Shown piece by piece: positions 8,212 through 15,392 of a DNA stretch of 64,000 bases. Both the position numbers and the translations under genes were made by a program. Under the pieces are notes generated by a model, which saw only the letters and a program-made list of their open reading frames with translations, had not been told where the DNA came from and searched no databases. Numbering within the stretch: position 1 is the first letter of the stretch; each line of letters starts with the position of its first letter. Source of the DNA: Xanthomonas arboricola pv. guizotiae (GTDB taxonomy: Bacteria; Pseudomonadota; Gammaproteobacteria; Xanthomonadales; Xanthomonadaceae); contig NZ_MDSK01000009.1 of NCBI RefSeq assembly GCF_002940205.1, forward strand, positions 1 to 64,000, given 5' to 3'.

Positions 8212-10197
8212 ATGTCCACGCTTGGAAGCTTGATGGATACCTCGGCCACGCAAGGCAATCCGATTGATGCCCTACGAAGTTTCCTTGATACGGAGGCTCG
8301 CAATGAGGCAGCAAAGCTGACGAGCAAGATGCGCTTTGTAGGCTACGTGCTAGAGCTAGGTTTTGACGCTGCAAAGATCATCACGAGCGACCCCTACAAG
8401 CTGGCTGTGGGCGGAATCCCTCGCGGCTCTTTTTTGATCATGACGCCGGTCAATACGGCGACAGCACCTGCGCATTTCACCCTTCTTCGAGTGACCGGTG
8501 TATCACCCACGCCACTGAGCAACCAGGTTCAGCAGACGTATTTCGAGCTGCACAAGAAGTCCATGCCCGAACTGGATGTTTGGACACAAAGCGAGTTGCA
8601 GTGGGGTGCGCTGGACTGTGATGTGTTGGGGATGTTCTACGCCGATCCTGCCGCTATGCAGCGCCTGGCCTACTCCGGTGATGTGAACAATGTGGTGAGC
8701 GCTCATCGATACAAAGTTTTCGCGCCGGATGACGCTCTATTGAAGGTGATCGTCAATGGCATGGTTAAGCCAGAGAGCCAGATCGAAATCGGCGCGCTGA
8801 GGACGATGGAATGCGGTCTTTCCAGCGCAACCACAAGCAGGATCGCCGTCTCAATCTCCATGCGAGATTTCAAAGGCTGCCGAACTGCGATGTTCGGTAA
8901 GACGCGGCTCGGAAAATCCAACGTAGTCAAGCTCATTGCCAAAGGCATGCTTGATGCAACTGCGGATGACAGGTCAGTAGGCCAGTTGATCTTTGATGTG
9001 AATGGCGAGTATGCCAATGACAATCCGCAAGACGGAAACAAGTCGATTCGTTCGGCCAATGCAGACCGTTGTGAGGTTTATGCATTGACAAGTCGCCCGG
9101 AGACGCCCTCCAAGCCGTTGCGATTGAACTTTTACGAACAGACCGAATCAGCGATCCAGATTCTCGGGTCGATGCTGACGCAAGACAACAATACGTCGCA
9201 CTATGTGAAGAGTTTTGCCAGTGCATCGTTGCCGTCTGTGGACGCAGTGAAGGCTCTTCCGGCGGAAGAAAAAGTGCGCCCTATTCGTAAGATTCAAATG
9301 TTCTGGGCCATTTTGAACAAGGCTGGATTTGAAGTCGATGAGCGGAGGCTGCGCGCTTTGGGGCTCGTGGCTCGCCATACCAAGCACTTTGACCCCCATT
9401 TCAAGGCGGATTTGCGTGCCGCTGCCTATGCAGGAACGGGTGCCGGCACGCCGCCAGCTGCGATTGATTCAATCGATCTTCTCCAGGCCGAGCTTGAGGT
9501 GATGGCTCAATTTCGACGGGAAAATTCGTCCGATCCTACTTTGACCTCTTCATCATCGAAGAAGGCTGTATTCGATCCCGACGACATCGCCTTGTTAGAT
9601 TTCCTCAATCCTGGAGCTGGCCGAACAGGGCCCGGCATGCTACGGGCTTACAAGAACTTCCATTCGCCTCACGCTGGCGATTTCATCAACGAGATATTGG
9701 GTCTCCTGGATCAGGGCGCTACGGTGATTCTTGATCTAGGCAATGCGAACGACGAGATTCGCCGCTATTTCGCCGACATGCTGTCGAAGGCCGTGTTTTC
9801 ACACCAGGAAAGAAAGTTTGTCAGCAATACGCTGGGTGGCCGCTTCGTGCAGCTCTATTTCGAGGAGGCTCACAATCTATTTCCTCCTGATGCGCGTGAT
9901 TTGACCGGGGTGTATGCGCGCTTTGCTAAAGAGGGGGCGAAGTTCCACATCGGCATGGTGTATTCGACCCAGTCACCGTCCACGATCAACAAGGACCTCT
10001 TGGCTCAGACAGAAAATTTCTTCGTGGGCCATTTGTCCAGCCAGGACGAAGCCCGGGCTTTGGGGCGAGTGCAAATCGCATTTGAAGGAATTGAGCAGGA
10101 CATCCTCAGAGCCAAGACCCCGGGTTATATGCGCATGCTTACGATGTCGCATCGGTTTATCATCCCAGTGCAGGCAAACAAGTTCGAGGCCATTTGA
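8212..10197 (+). CDS. HerA-type ATPase (FtsK/HerA superfamily DNA translocase)
   Basis: The 661-residue protein has an N-terminal beta-rich (HAS-barrel-like) region to about residue 200 and then a HerA/FtsK ATPase core. Walker A GKTRLGKS is at residues 229-236. The HerA signature FDVNGEY is at 261-267, Walker B YFEEAHN near 549-555, and a sensor-type Gln in MVYSTQSPS shortly after. The start is set by AAGGAGT seven bases before the ATG. HerA forms hexamers that pump DNA and, in archaea, work with the nuclease NurA in end resection. The next gene is a NurA homologue one base away, so the pair is very likely a complex. The methylase lies just upstream in the same unit. Confidence 0.9.
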   Translation: MSTLGSLMDTSATQGNPIDALRSFLDTEARNEAAKLTSKMRFVGYVLELGFDAAKIITSDPYKLAVGGIPRGSFLIMTPVNTATAPAHFTLLRVTGVSPTPLSNQVQQTYFELHKKSMPELDVWTQSELQWGALDCDVLGMFYADPAAMQRLAYSGDVNNVVSAHRYKVFAPDDALLKVIVNGMVKPESQIEIGALRTMECGLSSATTSRIAVSISMRDFKGCRTAMFGKTRLGKSNVVKLIAKGMLDATADDRSVGQLIFDVNGEYANDNPQDGNKSIRSANADRCEVYALTSRPETPSKPLRLNFYEQTESAIQILGSMLTQDNNTSHYVKSFASASLPSVDAVKALPAEEKVRPIRKIQMFWAILNKAGFEVDERRLRALGLVARHTKHFDPHFKADLRAAAYAGTGAGTPPAAIDSIDLLQAELEVMAQFRRENSSDPTLTSSSSKKAVFDPDDIALLDFLNPGAGRTGPGMLRAYKNFHSPHAGDFINEILGLLDQGATVILDLGNANDEIRRYFADMLSKAVFSHQERKFVSNTLGGRFVQLYFEEAHNLFPPDARDLTGVYARFAKEGAKFHIGMVYSTQSPSTINKDLLAQTENFFVGHLSSQDEARALGRVQIAFEGIEQDILRAKTPGYMRMLTMSHRFIIPVQANKFEAI

Positions 10198-10198
10198 C

Positions 10199-11536
10199 AT
10201 GCCTTACAGTGCCGGAACGCGCTTGCCCTTTGAATCAGCGTCGAAGCTGGGTCATTTGTCGGTTGTCCAGAGTGCGTGGGTCAAAGAGTTGGTCCGCGAT
10301 TTCGAGCACGCCAAGCCGCTGGTGTCCGATACGTCCGGAACCTTGTGGCACCCCATCGACACTGAACGGTCGCTCCCACTCCGAAGTGTTTGGGCGGTCG
10401 ATGGTTCGTTCGTTGCCGTTCGCTCAGAGGGCAAGCCGCCTAAAGAGGTGGCGTTCGTGAAAGCAGCACTGCTGTTGGTAGATCGCGCCAAACTTGATGC
10501 CATTGACAAGGAAAATCCGCACCCTCTTTTGCTGCAGGATGTTCTCAGGGATAGCGCGATCTACCATTCCACCGTGTTCCCACTAAAGAATGTGCGGACC
10601 CCGCTGGGTAACAACTACGACGCCGTGCGTCACATCGTTAGGGACTCTTTTAAGATCGACCAAGATGGGGCTTTCTTTGACACTCTAAAATGGCTCGTCT
10701 ATAAAAAGTGGACCGATGGGACATCGTCGTCGCCCGCCTTTGAGTGCCCGCATTGTCACTCCATGATCGAAGGGCTGCCGCATGACGCAGACGAGGGTGT
10801 ATGTGCTCTTTGCAAGCAGACAGTCTTTGTCTCGGACCTGATTGGCTTTCATTTGGACATGGATGAGGACAGCGCTCCCGATTCAGTGGCGTCCTCCTAC
10901 ATGTTGGTTATGGAGCATCTGATGCTCTTTACAGCCATTCGAGTTGCGTGGGGTCACACGGATAAGTCGCTTGTAGGGGAGACGCTTTTCATCAAAGACG
11001 GGCCACTATCGCTTCGCAGTCAATATTCAAAGCTTGTTCCTAACATCCGTGAGTTCTTGGCATTCGCTGTGAGCCAGGGGCGTGGTGTGCACATCATCGG
11101 ACAGGAAAAGAGTGGTGCCTTCGTAGACCACCTGCAATCAATTGTGCAGTTTGCGTCACCGCACGAGCGAGGTGAGCCGGGCAGCTATGCCGCGCTCGAT
11201 CACAACTATGTCCGCCGTGAGGTTTACCGCTCCCCGGACTTGTCCAATCCCTACGGCAAGCGGACCAACTGGGGAGAAAAACTTTTTGTGAAGCTCGACC
11301 CGGGTATGTCTATGGTTCTCAATGTGCCGACCGGCAGCTATCTAGATTCGGGCGAACGTCCGCTTGCCGAGGATTTGATCGGGCTACAGCGGATTTTAGC
11401 CACCTTGCCATCCATCGTGAGTCATAAATTCGAAGGGGCGCTGTTCCCTGTGGAGTTGGCAAATGGTATTGCCTCGATGTCCAGCTACCCCTCAGCTGCG
11501 ATTTTGGCCAAGTTTTTGGAAGACCAGTCGGCGTAG
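10199..11536 (+). CDS. NurA-domain nuclease with internal zinc ribbon
   Basis: The 445-residue protein begins with a NurA-like motif containing an aspartate in WAVDGSFVAV (Asp68) and has the second acidic motif in FIKDGPLSLR near residue 267. These match the metal-binding motifs of the NurA fold. Between them, around residues 182-208, is a two-CxxC zinc ribbon (CPHCH and CALC) not present in the minimal archaeal enzyme. The ATG at 10199 starts one base after the HerA-like stop; the longer frame from 9914 only reads through HerA in another frame. NurA enzymes are exo/endonucleases driven by HerA. Here the pair sits behind a methylase, an arrangement that suggests a self/non-self DNA system. 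Confidence 0.82.
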   Translation: MPYSAGTRLPFESASKLGHLSVVQSAWVKELVRDFEHAKPLVSDTSGTLWHPIDTERSLPLRSVWAVDGSFVAVRSEGKPPKEVAFVKAALLLVDRAKLDAIDKENPHPLLLQDVLRDSAIYHSTVFPLKNVRTPLGNNYDAVRHIVRDSFKIDQDGAFFDTLKWLVYKKWTDGTSSSPAFECPHCHSMIEGLPHDADEGVCALCKQTVFVSDLIGFHLDMDEDSAPDSVASSYMLVMEHLMLFTAIRVAWGHTDKSLVGETLFIKDGPLSLRSQYSKLVPNIREFLAFAVSQGRGVHIIGQEKSGAFVDHLQSIVQFASPHERGEPGSYAALDHNYVRREVYRSPDLSNPYGKRTNWGEKLFVKLDPGMSMVLNVPTGSYLDSGERPLAEDLIGLQRILATLPSIVSHKFEGALFPVELANGIASMSSYPSAAILAKFLEDQSA

Positions 11537-11631
11537 ATGCGAGGACAAAAGCACATCGGCCAGGCGCCCGCCTGGTATGAGCCCAGGAACTGACAGTAAG
11601 CTTTAGAATCTCAAGCGTCGGATTGGTTGCC

Positions 11632-12321
11632 ATGGATCTCAACAAAGGAACCCGCATCGCCAAAGCCCTTTCAACAGTCACGCTGTTGTTGGGAGTGGCC
11701 GCATGCGCGCAATCGTCAAACGCACATCAGGAGAAAGCCGTGAAGGAACCGACCTCCGCTGACATTCGGCGCGAGCAGGACCGCGTCGCCGCACTGGTCG
11801 ATGCCGCCGCTCCTGAGCGTTCGGCGCCAATGATGACCTGGGATGGCTATCCCACCTTGCAACCAGGGGCTGAGCACACCCCAGAGCAGCTTCTCAAGCA
11901 GATCGAAGCACTCGCCCAGTCCCTTCACTCCCAAGCAGACTCCAACCCTGCCAATGTGGAGCGAGTCTTGGGCATCGCGCTTCCTCCCGACGCCAAGCAA
12001 GAGCGCAGAGGGGTGACCGGCAAGGTGGGACAGGGCACTTACGATTGGGCTGTGTGGAAGCCATCACCTAAGCACCCAGGGCACCGGGTGGAACTGACCC
12101 TCACCCCGAATGCGTGCCTTGCCTACGACGCATTGAAAAAGCAAATGCAAGCCGACGGCTTCCGGGTGTATGTGCCAACCTTTGGCGACGACCAGCGAAT
12201 CACGTTCGACAAGATTGTCGGCCCTTCGCTCGGGCTCTACATTGCCGCGACTCCTGACCATCGCGACGCGCCGACCTGCGTGACGGTCGTTGTCTTTGAA
12301 ATGGAGCGCAGCGATGCTTGA
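11632..12321 (+). CDS. lipoprotein, candidate immunity protein (X-Tfi) for the downstream effector
   Basis: The 229-residue protein starts with a lipoprotein signal peptide whose lipobox LGVAAC puts the lipidated Cys at residue 25, so the mature protein should face the periplasm. No catalytic motif is recognised. Its last 8 bases overlap the start of a gene for a T4SS effector with an XVIPCD tail. Known Xanthomonas antibacterial T4SS effectors are typically encoded next to a cognate, often lipidated, periplasmic immunity protein, so that role is inferred from context and signal alone. The ATG at 11632 is used; an in-frame TTG lies three codons upstream. Confidence 0.7.
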   Translation: MDLNKGTRIAKALSTVTLLLGVAACAQSSNAHQEKAVKEPTSADIRREQDRVAALVDAAAPERSAPMMTWDGYPTLQPGAEHTPEQLLKQIEALAQSLHSQADSNPANVERVLGIALPPDAKQERRGVTGKVGQGTYDWAVWKPSPKHPGHRVELTLTPNACLAYDALKKQMQADGFRVYVPTFGDDQRITFDKIVGPSLGLYIAATPDHRDAPTCVTVVVFEMERSDA

Positions 12322-13726
12322 CCCTCGCATTGAGCGCATGCTTCAGGAGACCGAACAACAATCGTCTCTGTCCCCAGGTGCAGCCAAGGACCTCCGCGAG
12401 GCAGTGGAGTCCTCTCCTTACCTGGTCGAGGTGATGACCAAAGCCATCGACAACGGCGACCTTGAGCACATCAAGTTCGCTCGCACGCCCAACGAAGGCG
12501 GGCACTATAACCATGGTGAAAAGACGATCAGCGTCAACGCCGATGTATTGCAGCGACCTTCCCGGACAGAGCGCATAGACCAGCTGACGGGCGTTCTTGG
12601 GCACGAGACGGGGCATGCTTTGATGGCCCGCTCCAACGACCTCAGCACCTACAAGCTGTCCTACCGAATCGATGAGGCGCTCAAAGAGGGTGCACGCTAC
12701 GGCGATGCGACGGTGGACATCACCCCGTTGGCAAAGGAATACATCAACGCTTCCCGGGAGAACGAAGCGCTCGCAGAAATGGTGTCGATGAATTCGGTGG
12801 CCAGTCGGGTCAAGCACCAAGACAGCAACGTCAGCGAAGCAGAACTGCTTCATCGCCTCGACCCGACCACGCCCTGCGTCACGAATGGGCGGCTGGCTCC
12901 AGGCATCCAGATGGATGTCCAGGGCATCCAGCACACCGACAACCGCATCGACAGCCCGGCGATAAAAGCCGTGGCGATTTGTCAGTTCGATCAGTCCGGC
13001 AAAAGCTTGGGCGCGTTAGGACAGTCCGACTACAACGCTTTTTACTTGTCCTACGTCGTCTCCGCCGGGGCTGCTGTATCCCGTGACCTCGACCGGGCCT
13101 CCAGCCAGTCGATTCCGAGCCTTGGCCTAAACCTTAAAGAGCTCGGCAGCTCGGCGGAAGAGATCCAGGCGGCAGGCGTTGGACTGGGAGGGCAGGGGAA
13201 AGCCTTCGGGTTCACGGATACCTCTGATGGGCAGCTGAGACCCACGGAGGTGCGGCAGATCGGAAAAAGCGGCGTGGGGCAGCCCGACATCGAGTCCCAG
13301 GCCGTCCCTCGCAACCAAGCGGTGCTGGCCGACAATCCCGCTCACCCGGACCACTCTACCTACCAGCAGATCCATTCTTGGGTGCAGGGGACAGGGAACT
13401 GGAACGACGAAGAAAGCCGGAACGTGTCGGCTGCGCTTTACAAGCAGCAGGTGGACGACCCGTTGCTCAAGCGAGTGGACCAGGTCACCGGGGGGCTAGG
13501 CCGAGATGGGGCCCACAACGTCTTCGCGGTCTACGCGCCGCATGGGGTAGGAGTCGCGCCGATGTTCCATGCCCATGTCGATGGACGCGAGGCCTCCCAG
13601 CAGCCGGCCCAGCAGAGCCTGCAGCAGGCCGAAGTTATCAAGCAGGACCACGTGCGGCAGCAGCAGATGGAACAGACGCAGCAGCAAAATCAGCAGCAGG
13701 AACAGGGGCCGAGGATAACTATGTGA
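12314..13726 (+). CDS. type IV secretion effector with XVIPCD tail and HExxH-type metallopeptidase domain
   Basis: This 470-residue protein has a zinc-peptidase motif HETGH at residues 97-101; E150 or E152 in SRENEALAEM could supply the third ligand. Residues about 339-445 match the Xanthomonas VirD4-interacting conserved domain: NPAHPDH, then LLKRVDQVTGG, FAVYAPHG, AHVDGREA and PAQQSLQQAE. The tail after that is Gln-rich, as usual for these effectors. XVIPCD proteins are recognised by VirD4 and injected by the X-T4SS into rival bacteria. The start ATG at 12314 overlaps the end of the lipoprotein gene. The substrate of the peptidase-like domain (peptide or cell-wall component) cannot be told. 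The X-T4SS itself is not in the window. Confidence 0.85.
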   Translation: MLDPRIERMLQETEQQSSLSPGAAKDLREAVESSPYLVEVMTKAIDNGDLEHIKFARTPNEGGHYNHGEKTISVNADVLQRPSRTERIDQLTGVLGHETGHALMARSNDLSTYKLSYRIDEALKEGARYGDATVDITPLAKEYINASRENEALAEMVSMNSVASRVKHQDSNVSEAELLHRLDPTTPCVTNGRLAPGIQMDVQGIQHTDNRIDSPAIKAVAICQFDQSGKSLGALGQSDYNAFYLSYVVSAGAAVSRDLDRASSQSIPSLGLNLKELGSSAEEIQAAGVGLGGQGKAFGFTDTSDGQLRPTEVRQIGKSGVGQPDIESQAVPRNQAVLADNPAHPDHSTYQQIHSWVQGTGNWNDEESRNVSAALYKQQVDDPLLKRVDQVTGGLGRDGAHNVFAVYAPHGVGVAPMFHAHVDGREASQQPAQQSLQQAEVIKQDHVRQQQMEQTQQQNQQQEQGPRITM

Positions 13727-13737
13727 CCCTGCCTTGA

Positions 13738-13900
13738 GTTACACTGTGCTGGCTCTGGCGATAGGCTCTCCGCCTGTCCCTCTATTCGTCACCAAGTGAC
13801 TTACTCGACGCCGCATGTCTCTATTCGGTGGTCGCCGTTGGTTATGTGTCCATGCGCCCTGCGCTAGGCAAGCCGGAGCTAAGAATAGAGGAGTGATCTT
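13738..13900 (+). promoter_or_regulatory. structured leader upstream of the peptide/reverse-transcriptase pair
   Basis: The 163 bases before the 40-codon ORF hold repeated pairing elements. CCTCTATTC at 13779-13787 is exactly complementary to GAATAGAGG at 13883-13891, which includes part of the ribosome site. A second near-copy, TCTCTATTC at 13818-13826, can pair with the same target at 8 of 9 bases. A small hairpin GTCAC/GTGAC lies at 13788-13800. This could be a translational switch or a retron-like or DRT-like non-coding RNA. Promoter elements were not identified. Confidence 0.5.
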
Positions 13901-14023
13901 ATGAAGAAATACATTCGTAAGACCCGCCTAGTTCATGCGTTGCTGTCGTTTGGGGGCGGATTTTTCCGTTTCCTGGCAGCGCTCATGAACATGGCATCTA
14001 ACTACTCGTGGGCTTCGCGATGA
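13901..14023 (+). CDS. 40-residue hydrophobic cationic peptide coupled to reverse transcriptase
   Basis: The ORF has a good ribosome site (AGAGGAG, 7 bases before the ATG). It encodes a peptide with a basic N-terminus (MKKYIRKTR), a hydrophobic middle of about 22 residues (LVHALLSFGGGFFRFLAALM) and a polar tail ending WASR. That profile resembles small membrane peptides such as type I toxins. Its stop TGA overlaps the ATG of the reverse transcriptase (ATGA), so translation of the enzyme is probably coupled to it. It could be a real effector peptide or only a leader; no homologue is known to me. Confidence 0.6.
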   Translation: MKKYIRKTRLVHALLSFGGGFFRFLAALMNMASNYSWASR

Positions 14024-14775
14024 AGAGATGGGAACACCGCTTTGAGGTAAAGCCAGGGCGATGGGTGTATGTCCCGACTCCCTTGGGCAAAGCTGCAGGT
14101 GAGGCGATCCGTTTATCTGTGTCAAAGGTGTGGGCTCGCCCCAAGTTCTACTTTCACCTTCGCAAGGGTGGGCATGTGGCGGCTCTCCGGCGACATTTGA
14201 AAAATCAATATTTCTATCGCTGCGATCTTGACGACTTCTTTGGTCGCATCAATCAATCGAGAGTCACGCGCAGCTTGAAGGAGAGCTTTTCCTACGTTGA
14301 TGCGAGGAAGATGGCAAGCGAAAGCGTGGTCATCCGTCCCGACGCTGGTAAGACCATGCTGCCATATGGGTATGTTCAATCCCCCATTTTGGCATCTTTA
14401 GCGCTTGACCGCAGTCGAGTAGGGCGGTTTTTACGGCAGTGCGAAGCCTCCGAAGACATGACGGTCAGCGTTTACATGGATGACATCGTCTTGTCGTCCA
14501 ACGACGAAGCGCGCCTCTATGTCGCAGCCGCTGAGCTTGCTCAGCTCGCGACAGCTGCAGGCCTGCCACTTAGTGCAGGTAAGACAATTGGGCCTGCCTC
14601 AACAGTGACGGCCTTTAACGTTGAGCTCTCTCATGGCCTGTTGACGTTAACGCAGGACAGGCTTGATCGCTTCCGTGAGTCGTATGCCACGGCAAGCTCC
14701 TTGCATGTCGAACATGGAATAGTGCGCTACGTGCATTCGATTAACTCCGCCCAGGTTGCCACTGTGACAACCTGA
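14020..14775 (+). CDS. compact reverse transcriptase
   Basis: The 251-residue protein has the main RT motifs in order. Asp69 is in RCDLDDFFGRI (catalytic block A). LPYGYVQSP at 114-122 is the Pro-x-Gly...SP block B. VYMDDIVLS with the YMDD box at 152-155 is block C. LPLSAGKT at 182-189 matches block D. It is short, with no maturase, endonuclease or long thumb domain, so it is not a typical group II intron enzyme. Short bacterial RTs of this type are retron or UG/defence-associated (DRT-like) enzymes. The ATG at 14020 overlaps the stop of the 40-residue peptide. It ends 21 bases from a convergent mobilisation gene. Confidence 0.88.
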   Translation: MKRWEHRFEVKPGRWVYVPTPLGKAAGEAIRLSVSKVWARPKFYFHLRKGGHVAALRRHLKNQYFYRCDLDDFFGRINQSRVTRSLKESFSYVDARKMASESVVIRPDAGKTMLPYGYVQSPILASLALDRSRVGRFLRQCEASEDMTVSVYMDDIVLSSNDEARLYVAAAELAQLATAAGLPLSAGKTIGPASTVTAFNVELSHGLLTLTQDRLDRFRESYATASSLHVEHGIVRYVHSINSAQVATVTT

Positions 14776-14796
14776 CGTGACCTCCTGCGATGGAGA

Positions 14797-15126
14797 TTAG
14801 TGTGCAGCTGCCGTCGTTGGTGATTTGGCTGGACTCTTTATCTTGATAGATCCCAACATACGAGCCTCGACTTGGATTTCCTGAGAATGTCGCCGTTTAG
14901 CATGAAGCAGTAAGGCCCCTACGAGTTCCGCATCATCCAACTTCTGGACTCCGGCCAAGAAGACTAGGTCCGCCACGCGATGCCTTCGATTCATTTCTTC
15001 CCGCTTTGCTATTGCTAGCGACTTCGCTTCACGGCGCTGTTGCGCTAAAAGCTCGCGCGCTTGACGCTGAGCCAGTCGCTCCGTGGCGCGTTGAATTTGG
15101 TCGTGATAGTGATTAGTGTTGGTCAT
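14797..15126 (-). CDS. TraD-like mobilisation accessory protein
   Basis: The 109-residue protein is charged and helical with Gln/Arg/Glu-rich N-terminal heptads, then a conserved-looking VADLVFLAGVQKL...AELVGALLLHAK segment that resembles the small TraD proteins of Agrobacterium-type mobilisation regions. It starts at 15126 behind AGGAG and is divergent from the relaxase gene across the presumed oriT, the expected layout for TraD/oriT/relaxase modules. Its probable role is to bind oriT or assist relaxosome assembly. The C-terminal tail is low complexity. Confidence 0.6.
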   Translation of the reverse strand: MTNTNHYHDQIQRATERLAQRQARELLAQQRREAKSLAIAKREEMNRRHRVADLVFLAGVQKLDDAELVGALLLHAKRRHSQEIQVEARMLGSIKIKSPAKSPTTAAAH

Positions 15127-15258
15127 GGGTTTCTCCTGCGTTATGGAAATGAGTCAAGCAGGAAAAAGGCTCGCGTCAAGCATCGAGGTGGCCTCGAATT
15201 TCGTCCGCATCGAAAATCGAAAAGCTTGAAAAACAGGGCTTCAAAGAAAGAAGCAAGA

Positions 15259-15333
15259 GCGCACCTAGGTGTCACATGGTGACACGTGCGCAAAGGGCTT
15301 CGCCCCTTGAACCCCAAGCGCCGAGGGCGCTTG
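15259..15333. other. probable origin of transfer (oriT)
   Basis: A dense set of inverted repeats lies between the divergent TraD-like and relaxase genes. Arms GCGCAC (15259-15264) and GTGTCAC (15269-15275) face GTGACAC (15279-15285) and GTGCGC (15286-15291), giving a 13-bp interrupted palindrome. It is followed by an AAGGG/CCCTT hairpin and then an 8-bp perfect hairpin CAAGCGCC/GGCGCTTG at 15315-15333. Position and structure fit an oriT for a MobA/MobL relaxase; the exact nic site is not assigned. Confidence 0.6.
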
Positions 15334-15392
15334 CGAAAATCCAAAGCCGAGGCATAAACCAAGCAACCCCATTGCTTCGGAGTCGCCGCCTC

